Below, in pieces: positions 1-8,265 of a stretch of 36,770 bases of DNA. Where the stretch lies: the NCBI GenBank assembly GCA_019638695.1, contig JAHBTG010000022.1, forward strand, positions 1 through 36,770, read 5' to 3'. Positions within the stretch are counted from its first letter, which is position 1. The number at the start of each line of letters is the position of its first letter. Under the pieces are notes generated by a model. It had not been told where the DNA came from. It searched no databases and was given only the letters and a program-made list of their open reading frames with translations. The position numbers were made by a program, and so were the translations under genes. The stretch is from Bacteroidota bacterium. Its GTDB lineage: Bacteria; Bacteroidota; Bacteroidia; J057; JAJTIE01.

Positions 1-1
1 T

Positions 2-271
2 ACGGGCGGCCGAGAGGGTTTGCAGATCACCTCCCCGGCAGAAGGCGCCGAATACCTGATGGAGCGGTCCAAACCCCGAAAACTGGCGCTGGAGGTGCAG
101 GGTCCGGCAGATGCCCAGAAGTTCTACTGGTTTGTCAATGGCCGTTATTTGGGGAGCGTGCCGCCGGGTAAGCCGTTGTTCTGGGCACCTGCTGCGGGAG
201 CGGTGACGCTGGAAGTGCAGGACGACAGGGGGCGCAAGGCACAGGTGCGTTGTGAGGTAAAGTGGTTCTGA
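2..271 (+). CDS. pbpC: Penicillin-binding protein 1C, C-terminal fragment (5' end outside window)
   Basis: The reading frame is open from the window edge and ends at TGA 269-271, so only about 89 C-terminal residues are visible. The residues fit the BiPBP_C domain that closes penicillin-binding protein 1C: an opening ITSPAEGAEY segment, a central FYWFVNGRYLG segment, then APAAGAVTLEVQDDRGR and a short basic end. PBP1C is a periplasmic, inner-membrane-anchored glycosyltransferase/transpeptidase of peptidoglycan synthesis. Its catalytic domains would lie to the left of this window, so the assignment depends on this terminal domain alone. A stand-alone protein is unlikely, because the only internal start is a TTG at 20 and the homologous sequence continues upstream of it. 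Confidence 0.72.
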   Translation, partial: TGGREGLQITSPAEGAEYLMERSKPRKLALEVQGPADAQKFYWFVNGRYLGSVPPGKPLFWAPAAGAVTLEVQDDRGRKAQVRCEVKWF

Positions 272-447
272 TCTCTCTCTATCTTGTGAAGAGCCCACAG
301 GGCAGAGTTCCTTCACTGCGCTTTGGATGACACGAAGGGGGGATGCCAGAGATACCGGAATAAATTCGGCATGACGGGGGTGTTTAGTGGCCCTGCAGGT
401 GAGCCCCTTCCCCGTGGGGGAGATTGCCCGTAAGCTTTAAAATAGAA
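272..447. repeat. Intergenic stretch resembling a degenerate dispersed repeat
   Basis: There is no credible gene between the PBP stop and the tRNA terminator. The stretch holds short palindromic words: CCCC-GT-GGGG at about 402-411 and GAAT-AA-ATTC near 358-367. It also has TTCACTGCGCTTTGGATGAC, which looks like the imperfect repeats often scattered between genes in Bacteroidota. Only one copy is visible in this window, so its repeat nature is an inference. Confidence 0.3.
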
Positions 448-475
448 AGCGGGGCGGCAAAATCTGCGCCCCGCT
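448..475 (-). terminator. Rho-independent terminator after tRNA-Arg
   Basis: AGCGGGGCG (448-456) pairs perfectly with CGCCCCGCT (467-475) around a 10-nt loop. It lies 5 nt beyond the 3' end of the minus-strand tRNA, and on that strand it is followed by a T-rich stretch (TTCTATTTT). Confidence 0.75.
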
Positions 476-480
476 GGGAG

Positions 481-554
481 TACACCCGTAGGGATTCGAA
501 CCCCAAACCTTCTGATCCGTAGTCAGATGCTCTATCCAGTTGAGCTACGGGTGC
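481..554 (-). tRNA. tRNA-Arg, anticodon ACG
   Basis: The minus strand folds into a complete cloverleaf. The acceptor stem is GCACCCG (554-548) with CGGGTGT, including one G-U pair at the first position, and the discriminator base is A at 481. The D arm is GCTC/GAGC. The anticodon stem TCTGA/TCAGA encloses the loop CTACGGA, giving anticodon ACG (518-520). The T loop is TTCGAAT. ACG becomes ICG after TadA editing, and a tadA gene is present at 25568-26026. No CCA is encoded. Confidence 0.97.
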
Positions 555-617
555 GAATAGGGCTGCAAATATAGCGAGCTTGCCCGGATTCACAAGCATT
601 GCCCTTAAAAAATCGGG

Positions 618-2096
618 TCAATCCGGTACAAATTCCAGCGCCCCCAGGTCGGGCTGTGCATCGCGTGGGGTATCGCGAAGGTCCTGTGGCGGGGAGAGCG
701 TGGCATTGGCCTTGCCAATGGCCGGACTGATGCTTTGCAGGCGGTAGTCCCGGTTAAAGATGTCCCGGAAGAACGGGTCCTGGTTAAAGAAATTGGTGGT
801 GTTCCCGGTGTCAAATACCTGAGCTTTGAGCAAGGTATGGAAGAAGCCGAGCACAGGGCTTGCGCCTCCGTAGTTGCGGAAGTCTGTGGCAAATTCATTC
901 TCCTGGCTGCCCCAGATGATGCAGTTCTGGAATACGGCTTCTGTGGGATAGTCAAATGCCTGGTTGGCCCCGTTCTCATTCTGGAAGGCCAGGTAATTGG
1001 ATATGGCCACTGCGGGTTGGTTGCCGGAGTTACTCACCTGATTGAAGTCTGCAAAGGTGCAGTTGGTAAACTGGTAGCTGCCCCCAAAGTACAGTCCTAC
1101 CACGCTCTGCCCTGCATTGTAGGCCAATACATTGCTAGCCAGAATATTAGGTGCGCCGCCGGGCACGGCAGGGGCTGCTCCCAGGCCCAGGATGGCAAAG
1201 TTGCTGAAGTTGCGCAGTTCCACGCGGTCCAGCGTGAGCTTGGGCTCGGGGGGTGCCAGCGATATGCTGTCTACCTGCACACCTATGCTGGCATTGCGAA
1301 TGAGTGCGTGCCGTATGACCGATCCCTGGCTGAACTGGGTGAAGTGGAGGCCTCCCCATTGGCCGGCTTCTTCCTGCCAGGGCATGCCAAAAGTGCTGCC
1401 CAGGCGGAAACTGCTGAATAATACGGGGTTGGCAGCGGTGCCTTCTACCAGCAGGCGCCCGAGCACCTGCACCTGGCTTTCAAAGTCGAAACGGTTATTT
1501 TGTCGTGCCGTGAAATACAGGCGGGCTCCTGCCGGTATGGTAAGTGTGCAGCCTTCGTCCACCCGCAAAATGCCGTCTACCACCACCGGTTTATCGGTGG
1601 GCAGCAGGGTGTTGCAATCCATTATACTGTCTCTGATGAGGTATGCATGGAGTATGTGTGCATGGAGCACCACCTCATCCACGCGTCCTTCGGTCTCCAC
1701 CCGCAGTACGTCCGTTACATCTGTGTTCTGGTTCACCGTTTTGCGGATGGAAAAAAACAGGTACAGGCTGTCTCCGCTGGCCAGTTCCAGGTCCTGGTGC
1801 GCCTGTGCCTGCACGCCGTCCGCAATCAGCCGGAAGTCGGAGCCTTCTCCCCCGCCTATGCTTAAGGAGCGTATGCGCAGGGCATGTCCGCTGCGGTTGT
1901 AGAGGTATAGCCTGCGGCTGGGGCTGAGCTGCCCGGTAAACAGGGTATCGAACCTGACGCTGTCTGCAGAGAACCCGATGTTTCCGGATTCTTTGAAGGT
2001 GAGCGGCTTCTGGCATCCGCCGGCCGCGAGCAGCAGCAGAAACAACCCTCCCCAGACAAGGGGATATTTCTGAAGAAAAAGGGGGCGCTGCCGCAT
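618..2096 (-). CDS. Secreted lipoprotein with predicted right-handed beta-helix
   Basis: About 492 residues. The chosen ATG (2094-2096) gives MRQRP, a hydrophobic stretch and the lipobox LAAGGC, so the mature protein should begin at Cys28 and be lipid-anchored. An upstream in-frame start at 2144 would put extra polar residues before the signal peptide, and a TATATTTG promoter element sits 4 nt before the chosen ATG. The body has Asn/Gly-rich rungs (for example FQNCIIWGS) typical of parallel beta-helix proteins. It ends with the Bacteroidota closing motif RDAQPDLGALEF. I see no catalytic motif. The role is unknown: surface or periplasmic binding, or carbohydrate handling, are possible. A strong terminator separates it from the histone-like gene upstream. 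Confidence 0.8.
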   Translation of the reverse strand: MRQRPLFLQKYPLVWGGLFLLLLAAGGCQKPLTFKESGNIGFSADSVRFDTLFTGQLSPSRRLYLYNRSGHALRIRSLSIGGGEGSDFRLIADGVQAQAHQDLELASGDSLYLFFSIRKTVNQNTDVTDVLRVETEGRVDEVVLHAHILHAYLIRDSIMDCNTLLPTDKPVVVDGILRVDEGCTLTIPAGARLYFTARQNNRFDFESQVQVLGRLLVEGTAANPVLFSSFRLGSTFGMPWQEEAGQWGGLHFTQFSQGSVIRHALIRNASIGVQVDSISLAPPEPKLTLDRVELRNFSNFAILGLGAAPAVPGGAPNILASNVLAYNAGQSVVGLYFGGSYQFTNCTFADFNQVSNSGNQPAVAISNYLAFQNENGANQAFDYPTEAVFQNCIIWGSQENEFATDFRNYGGASPVLGFFHTLLKAQVFDTGNTTNFFNQDPFFRDIFNRDYRLQSISPAIGKANATLSPPQDLRDTPRDAQPDLGALEFVPD

Positions 2097-2100
2097 CTGG

Positions 2101-2108
2101 CAAATATA
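2101..2108 (-). promoter_or_regulatory. -7 promoter element TATATTTG of the beta-helix lipoprotein
   Basis: An exact match to the Bacteroidota -7 consensus TAnnTTTG on the minus strand. Its last G lies 4 nt before the ATG, so the transcript may be leaderless. No clear -33 TTG is seen at the usual distance. Confidence 0.6.
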
Positions 2109-2152
2109 ACGCCCGGCATGGCCGCTACTGTATCCCCGGGACATAAAAAGAA

Positions 2153-2183
2153 AAAAGGAGCTATTTATGCAATAGCTCCTTTT
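2153..2183 (-). terminator. Intrinsic terminator after the histone-like gene
   Basis: A perfect 13-bp stem, AAAAGGAGCTATT (2153-2165) and AATAGCTCCTTTT (2171-2183), with loop TATGC. The stem is A/T-flanked on both sides, so it can act in both directions. It ends the minus-strand transcript of the gene at 2228-2410. Confidence 0.85.
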
Positions 2184-2227
2184 GAGGGTAGGTTCAGATG
2201 TTGAAACAACAGACTTTGTCCGAAAGA

Positions 2228-2410
2228 CTAGGCAGCGCTGTTTTTAGCTTCTTGTACCTCTTTGCGAATTTCCTGCATACGATTGCGCAGATCCATGAGA
2301 CCTTTGCGTACACGGGTGCCGGCGGCTTTGTTGCCTTTGTCGAAGAACTTTTGGAAGTCGCTCTCCATTTCCAGCAGGGAATCTTTCAGTTCGTTGAAGG
2401 GATTTTTCAT
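2228..2410 (-). CDS. Histone H1-like DNA-binding protein
   Basis: 60 residues starting at ATG 2408-2410 (MKNPFNELKDSL). An upstream in-frame Met at 2446 is rejected because it adds residues unlike the family. The protein is one long charged helix pair, with the basic segment GNKAAGTRVRKGLMDLRNRMQEIRKEVQEA cut here into its two readable halves, GNKAAGTRVRKGLMDL and RNRMQEIRKEVQEA. This matches the short Hc1/histone H1-like proteins that are very common in Bacteroidota, which are thought to bind DNA or RNA in the nucleoid. Length is normal for the family. It is monocistronic, with a hairpin terminator right after it. Confidence 0.8.
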   Translation of the reverse strand: MKNPFNELKDSLLEMESDFQKFFDKGNKAAGTRVRKGLMDLRNRMQEIRKEVQEAKNSAA

Positions 2411-2492
2411 AATGATGAAACTAGTTGCGGTGTTACAATGCTGCAATTAAATGTGAAAAATGTATCTGTGGCAAGTATTTGCCAAATTTTTG

Positions 2493-3737
2493 TTAACCAA
2501 GTTGAGGTACTTTATCCACATAGGCACCTGTCTGGAGGTTGTGCCGGATGGCGCTGAATGCTTCCAGCGTGCGGTTGACGTCATCCAGGGTGTGGCTGGC
2601 GGTGGGAATGATGCGCAGGATGATCACTCCTTTTTCCACTACCGGGTAAGTAACGGCAGAAGCAAATATGTCGTGATTTTCGCGCAGATCCTGCACAATG
2701 TGCATGGCTTCGGTATCTGTGCCCTGCATGTATACGGGGGTTACGGGGGTATTGAGCTCGCCCAGGTGGAAGCCGCGTTCGCGGAGGCCGTTCTGGATGG
2801 CGTGCGTGATGCTCCACAGCTTCTCCCGCAGTTCCGGCATGCTGCGCAGCATATCCAGGCGCTTGAGTGCTCCGTGTGCCAGCGGCAGCGGCATGCTCTT
2901 GGCGTAGATCTGGCTGCGCAGGTTATAGCGCAGGTAGCTGATCACTTTTTTCTCGCCGGCCAGGAAGCCGCCGATCATGGCCATACTTTTGGCAAAGGTG
3001 TCAAACAGTACGTCTATCTGGTCCTGTACGCCGTAATGTTCCCCGGTGCCTTGTCCTTTTTTACCCATGACGCCGAATCCGTGGGCGTCGTCTACGAACA
3101 GGCGGAAGCGGTATTTGCTTTTGAGCGCGGCAATCTGGTCCAGGCGGCCGGTGTCGCCCTTCATGCCAAATACCCCTTCTGTGATGACCAGGATACCCCC
3201 GCCGGTTTCTTCCACGATCCGTTGGGCCTTTTCCAGGCGGTCTTCCAGTTGCTGGATGTTGTTGTGGGCAAATACAAAGCGTTTGGCCAGGCTCAGCATC
3301 ATGCCGTCTATGATACAGGCGTGGCATAGCTGGTCATAGATAATGACATCCTTGCGGTCTGTGAGCGCCTGTATGGCAGACATGCAGCCCATGTACCCAA
3401 AGTTGAGGAGATAAGCGTCTTCCTTACCCACAAACGCTGCCAGCTCGCGGTCCAGCTGCTCGTGCAGGTTGGTATTACCGGTGAGCATGCGGGCGCCCAT
3501 GGGGGCTGCAAAACCATACTTGGCCGCACCTTCCGCATCTGCTTTGCGGATCTCCGGGTGATTGGCCAGCCCCAGGTAGTCGTTCAGGCTCCAGTTGAGC
3601 AGCTGTTTGCCCCGGTAACTCATATGAGGGCCTATCTCGCCTTCCAGTTTGGGGAAGGTAAGATAGCCGTGACCCACAGCAGCATACTGACCCAGGTCGG
3701 TCTGCATCCGTCGATCTATCTTGTCAAAAATATCCAT
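2493..3737 (-). CDS. Alpha-oxoamine synthase, probably serine palmitoyltransferase-like
   Basis: 414 residues from ATG 3735-3737 (MDIFDKIDRRM). It is a PLP-dependent fold-type I aminotransferase-like enzyme that joins an acyl-CoA or acyl-ACP to an amino acid with loss of CO2. Visible motifs are the cofactor-stacking His139 in QLCHACI, the PLP aspartate in DDAHGFG (216-222) and the Schiff-base Lys250 in TFAKSMAMIGG. The family includes 8-amino-7-oxononanoate synthase, KBL, serine palmitoyltransferase and the cysteate-using enzyme of sulfonolipid synthesis. The long N-terminal extension with GYLTFPKLEGEIGPHM and the absence of bio genes nearby favour serine palmitoyltransferase or its sulfonolipid counterpart. 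Substrate cannot be decided from sequence alone. A TATATTTG element lies 24 nt upstream. Confidence 0.8.
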   Translation of the reverse strand: MDIFDKIDRRMQTDLGQYAAVGHGYLTFPKLEGEIGPHMSYRGKQLLNWSLNDYLGLANHPEIRKADAEGAAKYGFAAPMGARMLTGNTNLHEQLDRELAAFVGKEDAYLLNFGYMGCMSAIQALTDRKDVIIYDQLCHACIIDGMMLSLAKRFVFAHNNIQQLEDRLEKAQRIVEETGGGILVITEGVFGMKGDTGRLDQIAALKSKYRFRLFVDDAHGFGVMGKKGQGTGEHYGVQDQIDVLFDTFAKSMAMIGGFLAGEKKVISYLRYNLRSQIYAKSMPLPLAHGALKRLDMLRSMPELREKLWSITHAIQNGLRERGFHLGELNTPVTPVYMQGTDTEAMHIVQDLRENHDIFASAVTYPVVEKGVIILRIIPTASHTLDDVNRTLEAFSAIRHNLQTGAYVDKVPQLG

Positions 3738-3761
3738 TGTTAATGTTGACTTAAAGGTGAG

Positions 3762-3769
3762 CAAATATA
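3762..3769 (-). promoter_or_regulatory. -7 promoter element TATATTTG of the oxoamine synthase gene
   Basis: An exact TAnnTTTG match on the minus strand, leaving a 24-nt gap to the ATG at 3737. No convincing -33 element at 19 bp. Confidence 0.55.
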
Positions 3770-3857
3770 CGCCAAAAGCGAACAGGCTATTGCCCGGCCG
3801 TTTTTTTCGGACAAATTATTCTGAGGGAGGGTTATCATAAAGCGCGGGGGAAAGCGT

Positions 3858-3865
3858 TTACTTTG
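3858..3865 (+). promoter_or_regulatory. -7-like element TTACTTTG of porQ
   Basis: TTACTTTG matches TAnnTTTG with one mismatch, and the 7-mer TACTTTG is nested in it. The final G lies exactly 4 nt before the ATG of porQ. Confidence 0.45.
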
Positions 3866-3869
3866 CAGC

Positions 3870-4952
3870 ATGTGGTGTCGCCTACTTTTGGCTGCAGGCC
3901 TGGCCTGGCCGGTAAATCTCCTTGCCCAAATTGGCGGGGCACAGGTGTTTGATTACCTGCGGCTGCCTGTGAGCCCACGGCAGGCCGCCCTGGGGGGCAC
4001 TGCCGTGGCGTTGCCATCCACAGATGCCGCCCTGGCCCAGCGCAATCCTGCACAGCTCTCCAAACATATGCACCAGCGGGTATATTTCAGCTGGGTAGAC
4101 CACCTGGCCGGCATTAATTATGGCACAGCGGGCTATGCGCAGCATATCGAGGGATTTGGTACTGTGCATGCCGCTTATCAATTTGTCAACTACGGCACCT
4201 TTACAGAGGCGGATGAGTTTGGCAATCGCCTGGGCACCTTCAGGGCATCTGACAATGCGCTTACCCTGGGGGTAGGCCGCGAGGTGGCCGAGAACCTCCG
4301 TGTGGGCGCCAATCTTAAGGTACTGAACGCCAATATTTACCGGCAGAGCGCCTGGGGGCTGGCTGCAGACCTGGGGATCTATTATTATTATGAGAAATGG
4401 GACCTGCACATTGCAGCCGTGGCGCAAAACCTGGGGGTACAGCTCTCTGCCTATTCCGGCGCCGGGCAAAAGCACCCGCTGCCTTTTGACCTGCAGCTTG
4501 GCCTTGCCAAGAGACTGCCGCACACCCCGTTGCGTTTCAGCGTCACCGGCATACAACTGCACCGGGGCAAACTGGCCTACCTGGACCTTACCCGAGAACG
4601 GCAGGTGGACCTCCAGGGCAATGTGGTGGAAGAAAAGATCACCACGGTGGAACAGGTCTTCCGGCACACAGTGTTTGGGCTGGAGTTCTTGCTCAACAAG
4701 AACCTGCACCTGCGTGCGGGTTACAACCACCTCCGCCGCCGGGAACTGCGCAGCCCGGAGAATAACGGCATTAACCTGAACGGCTTTTCCATGGGGCTGG
4801 GTTTGCGTATCAACCGCTTTTACCTGGACTATGCCTATGCCAATTACCATGTGGTGGGCGGCACCCACCAGTTCCAGTTCAGCACCTTCCTGCCCACCTT
4901 CAAGAAAGGGTGGCAGTATGACCCCAATGATTACGAATACGATTACAACTAA
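3870..4952 (+). CDS. porQ: Type IX secretion system protein PorQ
   Basis: 360 residues. A signal peptide (about 1-20, ending LLAQ) is followed by the PorQ hallmark GAQVFDYLRLPVSPRQAALGG and then alternating aromatic/Gly beta strands of an outer-membrane barrel of the PorV/PorQ (FadL-like) type. PorQ belongs to the T9SS attachment machinery, with PorU, PorV and PorZ, which processes cargo C-terminal domains and anchors them at the surface. Two candidate cargo proteins are in this window (9695-11011 and 31364-34162). Length is close to other PorQ proteins. It is divergent from the oxoamine synthase gene. The downstream lipoprotein begins 86 nt later and has its own promoter-like element. Confidence 0.88.
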   Translation: MWCRLLLAAGLAWPVNLLAQIGGAQVFDYLRLPVSPRQAALGGTAVALPSTDAALAQRNPAQLSKHMHQRVYFSWVDHLAGINYGTAGYAQHIEGFGTVHAAYQFVNYGTFTEADEFGNRLGTFRASDNALTLGVGREVAENLRVGANLKVLNANIYRQSAWGLAADLGIYYYYEKWDLHIAAVAQNLGVQLSAYSGAGQKHPLPFDLQLGLAKRLPHTPLRFSVTGIQLHRGKLAYLDLTRERQVDLQGNVVEEKITTVEQVFRHTVFGLEFLLNKNLHLRAGYNHLRRRELRSPENNGINLNGFSMGLGLRINRFYLDYAYANYHVVGGTHQFQFSTFLPTFKKGWQYDPNDYEYDYN

Positions 4953-5026
4953 TGGCGCTGCTTAACCGCTGGTCAGGTTTTTTGCACATATCATCCCTGG
5001 CTAAAAACAGGGCAGGGGGTTACCGC

Positions 5027-5034
5027 TATCTTTG
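5027..5034 (+). promoter_or_regulatory. -7 promoter element TATCTTTG of the DUF4249-like gene
   Basis: An exact TAnnTTTG match with its G 4 nt before the ATG at 5039. It decides the start: the in-frame ATG at 4952, which overlaps the porQ stop, would put this element inside the coding region. Confidence 0.6.
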
Positions 5035-5038
5035 CTGC

Positions 5039-6067
5039 ATGCGCATGTATCTATATGTATGGCTGGGAATATTGACAGGTTGGGGCCTGTTGTCTTCCTG
5101 CAGCAATGAGCTGGATGTAACTGCCGAGCCCAAGGATATTTATGTGGTCTATGGTGTGCTGGACCCTGACAAACCTGTGCAGGAGATCCGCATTCAGAAA
5201 GCTTTTCTTACTGAAGGCAATGCTATTGAATATGGCGCCACCCATGACAATAGCCTGAAGAATGCCACCGTGACGCTCACCTGCGACGGTTGCACACCGC
5301 TGACCCTCCAGGCGCTGGACACTGTGAAAAACGAGGGTGAGTTCTACCGCGAGCATACCCTGTATGTTACCCGTCCCGAAGACCGGCTGATACCCGGTAA
5401 CCGCTACACCTTGCGGGTGAGCCTGCCGGGCAGCCCGGAGAGTGTCCTCACAGCCGTCACACATGTACCGGCCCGTCCCCGCATTTTTCAGCCCGATAGC
5501 CTGCAGCCCGGCCTGGAAGGAGACCGGGAGCAGCATGTTACTGCGTCCTTTAACGGACGCAACTTTACCATTCGTTTTTCCCCCAGGTCTCTGTTTTCTA
5601 ACGGTACTATCGGTGTGGCCTATGAGCTGCGCATCTTTTTGGACTATGCCAGCAACGGGGTGTCTCAGCCCCAGTTGCGCTACGGCCCCGGCACCCCTTT
5701 CGGGCTGCGCAATGGCCAGGGTGAGATTGTGCTGGGCCAGGCTTTCCAGTCCTACCTGACAGATATCCTGCGGGCGCGCCATTTGCCTTCGGATGACCTC
5801 ACATTCGATGATGACAGATTTACAAAAAGCTGCCGCATAGAGATTACAGCCCTGGACCAGGAGCTGTATAACTACATGCGTGTTAATTCCCCGGCGTTCG
5901 TAGACTTCAATACCATTAGTCCGGAGTATACCAATATCCAGGGCGGTTATGGCGTGCTGGGAGGCATTTGCCGGGCTTCCCGCTTCGTCAAATTGCCGGA
6001 GTGCACCAAGTACCTGGCCCGCCTGAACGATACGCCTATGCCTACTGCGGAGTGCCCTGCCCGCTAA
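5039..6067 (+). CDS. DUF4249-like lipoprotein
   Basis: About 342 residues. The start is ATG 5039, with a second Met two codons later. The signal peptide MRMYLYVWLGILTGWGLL ends in the lipobox LLSSC. The mature part follows the DUF4249 layout: an early beta strand DIYVVYGVLDP, NATVTL, a YTLRVSLPGS strand and TAVTHVPA, then a less conserved C-terminal half with FDDDRFTKSCRIEI and a closing FVKLPEC. Members are Bacteroidota surface or periplasmic lipoproteins often found near TonB-dependent receptors. None is adjacent here. Its biochemical role is unknown. The family match is by eye and moderate. Confidence 0.62.
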   Translation: MRMYLYVWLGILTGWGLLSSCSNELDVTAEPKDIYVVYGVLDPDKPVQEIRIQKAFLTEGNAIEYGATHDNSLKNATVTLTCDGCTPLTLQALDTVKNEGEFYREHTLYVTRPEDRLIPGNRYTLRVSLPGSPESVLTAVTHVPARPRIFQPDSLQPGLEGDREQHVTASFNGRNFTIRFSPRSLFSNGTIGVAYELRIFLDYASNGVSQPQLRYGPGTPFGLRNGQGEIVLGQAFQSYLTDILRARHLPSDDLTFDDDRFTKSCRIEITALDQELYNYMRVNSPAFVDFNTISPEYTNIQGGYGVLGGICRASRFVKLPECTKYLARLNDTPMPTAECPAR

Positions 6068-6154
6068 TCTGGGGAGCCTTTGCAAAGTGCCTGTCGTTAG
6101 CGGCTGCACTGTCATCCATCCAGGTGCTGTAAGAAGGCCAGATCCGTCAAATAC

Positions 6155-6240
6155 CTGTCATTAGGGCAAGATTCCTGCCAGTTTTCTGCCATTTCTGCGT
6201 ATTAGCCTGCCATTTCTGCCTGTGGCATTATACTTGTGCA
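6155..6240 (+). promoter_or_regulatory. dnaK upstream region: phased CTGNCA repeats and a possible promoter
   Basis: CTG(T/C)CA half-sites start at 6155, 6175, 6186 and 6207, giving spacings of 20, 11 and 21 bp, close to whole helical turns. A 13-nt direct repeat CTGCCATTTCTGC is at 6186-6198 and 6207-6219. Just downstream, TGGCATTATACTTGTGCA (6223-6240) reads either as a degenerate sigma-54 -24/-12 site (TGGCA then TTG, but lacking the -12 GC) or as a -7 element TATACTTG (6229-6236) with one mismatch. The promoter type is undecided. The repeats are directly visible. Confidence 0.55.
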
Positions 6241-6286
6241 GGAGGTGCAGAAACCTGAATCAATCACTTTTATCAAAACACATACA

Positions 6287-8194
6287 ATGGGAAAGATTAT
6301 AGGCATAGACCTGGGTACCACGAATAGCTGTGTAGCTGTTATGGAAGGGAATGAGCCCGTGGTTATTGTGAATGCAGAAGGCAAACGCACGACTCCCAGC
6401 GTTATTGCCTTTATGGAAGATGGCGAGCGCAAAGTGGGCGAACAAGCCAAGCGCCAGGCCATAGTGCTTCCGGAACATACCATTGCCTCTATTAAACGCT
6501 TCATGGGTAAAACCTGGGACGAAGCCAAGGATGAGGCCGGTAAAGTACCTTACAAGGTGGTAAAAGGGGAGAACAATACCTTGCGTGTGCAGATAGGCGA
6601 CCGCTTCTACAGCCCGCAGGAGATCTCTGCCATGGTATTGCAGCGCATGAAAAAATCCGCCGAAGATTACCTGGGTACCGAAGTCAAAGAGGCGGTAATT
6701 ACCGTGCCGGCCTATTTCAACGATGCCCAGCGCAAGGCAACCAAGGAAGCCGGTGAGATTGCCGGGCTGGAGGTGAAGCGTATTGTGAACGAACCCACTG
6801 CGGCTGCCCTGGCCTATGGCCTGGACAAGCAGAGCAAGAACGTCAAGGTGGCCGTATTTGACCTCGGTGGCGGTACCTTCGATATCTCCATCCTCGAGCT
6901 GGGAGACGGCGTGTTCGAGGTCTTGTCCACCAATGGCGATACCCACCTGGGGGGAGATGACTTTGACCAGGTGATCATTGACTGGCTGGCCACAGACTTT
7001 GAGAAACAGGAAGGCGTGGATCTGCGCAAAGACCCGCGCGCCCTCCAGCGCCTCAAGGAAGCTGCGGAGAACGCCAAGAAAGAGCTCTCCAGTTCCAACA
7101 GCGTAGACATCTCATTGCCCTACATCGTGCTGGACCCGGTGAGCCCCAAGAACCTGGACATGACCCTGAGCAAGGCCAAGTTTGAGCAACTGGCAGACAA
7201 GCTCTTTGCCCGCTGCATGGAGCCCTGCCGCAAGGCCCTGGCTGATGCCAAGCTCAGCGCCGGCGATATCAACGAGGTGATCCTCGTAGGGGGCTCTACC
7301 CGCATCCCCAAGGTGCAGGAGATGGTAGAGCAGTTCTTTGGCAAGAAGCCCAACCGCAGTGTTAACCCCGATGAGGTGGTTGCCTTGGGTGCTGCCGTGC
7401 AGGGCGGTGTGCTGAGCGGTGATGTGCAGGGCGTCCTCTTGCTGGACGTCACTCCGCTGAGCCTGGGTATTGAAACCATGGGCGGTGTCATGACCAAGCT
7501 CATCGAAGCCAATACCACCATCCCCACCAAGAAAGCACAGGTATTTTCCACTGCCAGTGATAACCAGGGCAGTGTGGAGATCCACGTGCTGCAGGGAGAG
7601 CGGGCCATGGCAGGCGATAACCGCACGCTGGGCCGCTTTCACCTGGATGGCATACCCCCGGCGCCCCGCGGTATTCCCCAGATCGAGGTGGCTTTTGATA
7701 TAGATGCCAACGGTATCCTGAGCGTCACTGCCAAGGATATGAAGACCAACAAGAGCCAGAATATCCGCATAGAAGCCAGCAGCGGCCTCAGCCAGGAGGA
7801 GATCGATAGCATGCGCCGGGATGCCGAGAAGCATGCCGGTGAGGATTCCAAGCGCAAGGAGCAGATTGACAAGCTCAATGATGCCGACAGCCTCATCTTC
7901 ACCACAGAGAAGCAGCTGAAAGAGCATGGAGATAAACTGAGCGAAGGCAACAAAGGAAAGCTGCAGGCTGCCCTGGCAGAGCTCAAGGATGCCCATACGC
8001 AAAAAGACATGCCGCGTGTGGATGCCGCTATGGCTGCACTCAACGAGGTATGGCAGGCTGCCGCTACCGAGATGTATGCACAGGGTGGAGAGCCCGGTGC
8101 GGCCGATCCCGGAAATCCCGGTGGCGGAACCGCCGGCGGTGGAGACCCTGAAGTGGCGGATGTGGAGTATGAAGAGGTGAAGGACAATAAGTAA
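6287..8194 (+). CDS. dnaK: Chaperone DnaK (Hsp70)
   Basis: 635 residues from ATG 6287 ([19 protein letters not shown]), the standard length. Upstream in-frame codons are not part of the family. The nucleotide-binding domain shows phosphate loop 1 [30 protein letters not shown], phosphate loop 2 [12 protein letters not shown] and the adenosine motif [10 protein letters not shown]. The substrate-binding domain follows ([32 protein letters not shown]), then the helical lid and a Gly/Pro-rich tail ending EYEEVKDNK. It is a cytoplasmic ATP-driven folding chaperone working with DnaJ and GrpE, neither of which is adjacent. It is monocistronic, with a strong terminator, and lies behind an unusual repeat-rich upstream region. 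Confidence 0.98.
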   Translation: MGKIIGIDLGTTNSCVAVMEGNEPVVIVNAEGKRTTPSVIAFMEDGERKVGEQAKRQAIVLPEHTIASIKRFMGKTWDEAKDEAGKVPYKVVKGENNTLRVQIGDRFYSPQEISAMVLQRMKKSAEDYLGTEVKEAVITVPAYFNDAQRKATKEAGEIAGLEVKRIVNEPTAAALAYGLDKQSKNVKVAVFDLGGGTFDISILELGDGVFEVLSTNGDTHLGGDDFDQVIIDWLATDFEKQEGVDLRKDPRALQRLKEAAENAKKELSSSNSVDISLPYIVLDPVSPKNLDMTLSKAKFEQLADKLFARCMEPCRKALADAKLSAGDINEVILVGGSTRIPKVQEMVEQFFGKKPNRSVNPDEVVALGAAVQGGVLSGDVQGVLLLDVTPLSLGIETMGGVMTKLIEANTTIPTKKAQVFSTASDNQGSVEIHVLQGERAMAGDNRTLGRFHLDGIPPAPRGIPQIEVAFDIDANGILSVTAKDMKTNKSQNIRIEASSGLSQEEIDSMRRDAEKHAGEDSKRKEQIDKLNDADSLIFTTEKQLKEHGDKLSEGNKGKLQAALAELKDAHTQKDMPRVDAAMAALNEVWQAAATEMYAQGGEPGAADPGNPGGGTAGGGDPEVADVEYEEVKDNK

Positions 8195-8224
8195 GCATTC
8201 GTATACTTGGGATAATATTCAGGG

Positions 8225-8250
8225 AAAAGGCCGCTAAATGCGGCCTTTTT
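8225..8250 (+). terminator. Intrinsic terminator of dnaK
   Basis: AAAAGGCCGC (8225-8234), loop TAAAT, GCGGCCTTTT (8240-8249) and a T run, 30 nt after the dnaK stop. Confidence 0.88.
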
Positions 8251-8265
8251 CGTTGATTTGGGTAC

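Noticed and set aside
4952-5038. Earlier ATG for the DUF4249-like gene, overlapping the porQ stop
   Set aside because: It would place 29 residues before an otherwise standard lipoprotein signal and bury the TATCTTTG element in the coding region.
5051-6115. 354-codon open frame opposite the DUF4249-like lipoprotein
   Set aside because: The plus-strand frame has a lipobox and a promoter element. The minus frame has neither a signal nor a family match.
6223-6240. Confident sigma-54 promoter call
   Set aside because: The -24 half is good but the -12 half reads TTGTG and lacks the near-invariant GC, so it is kept only as one of two readings.
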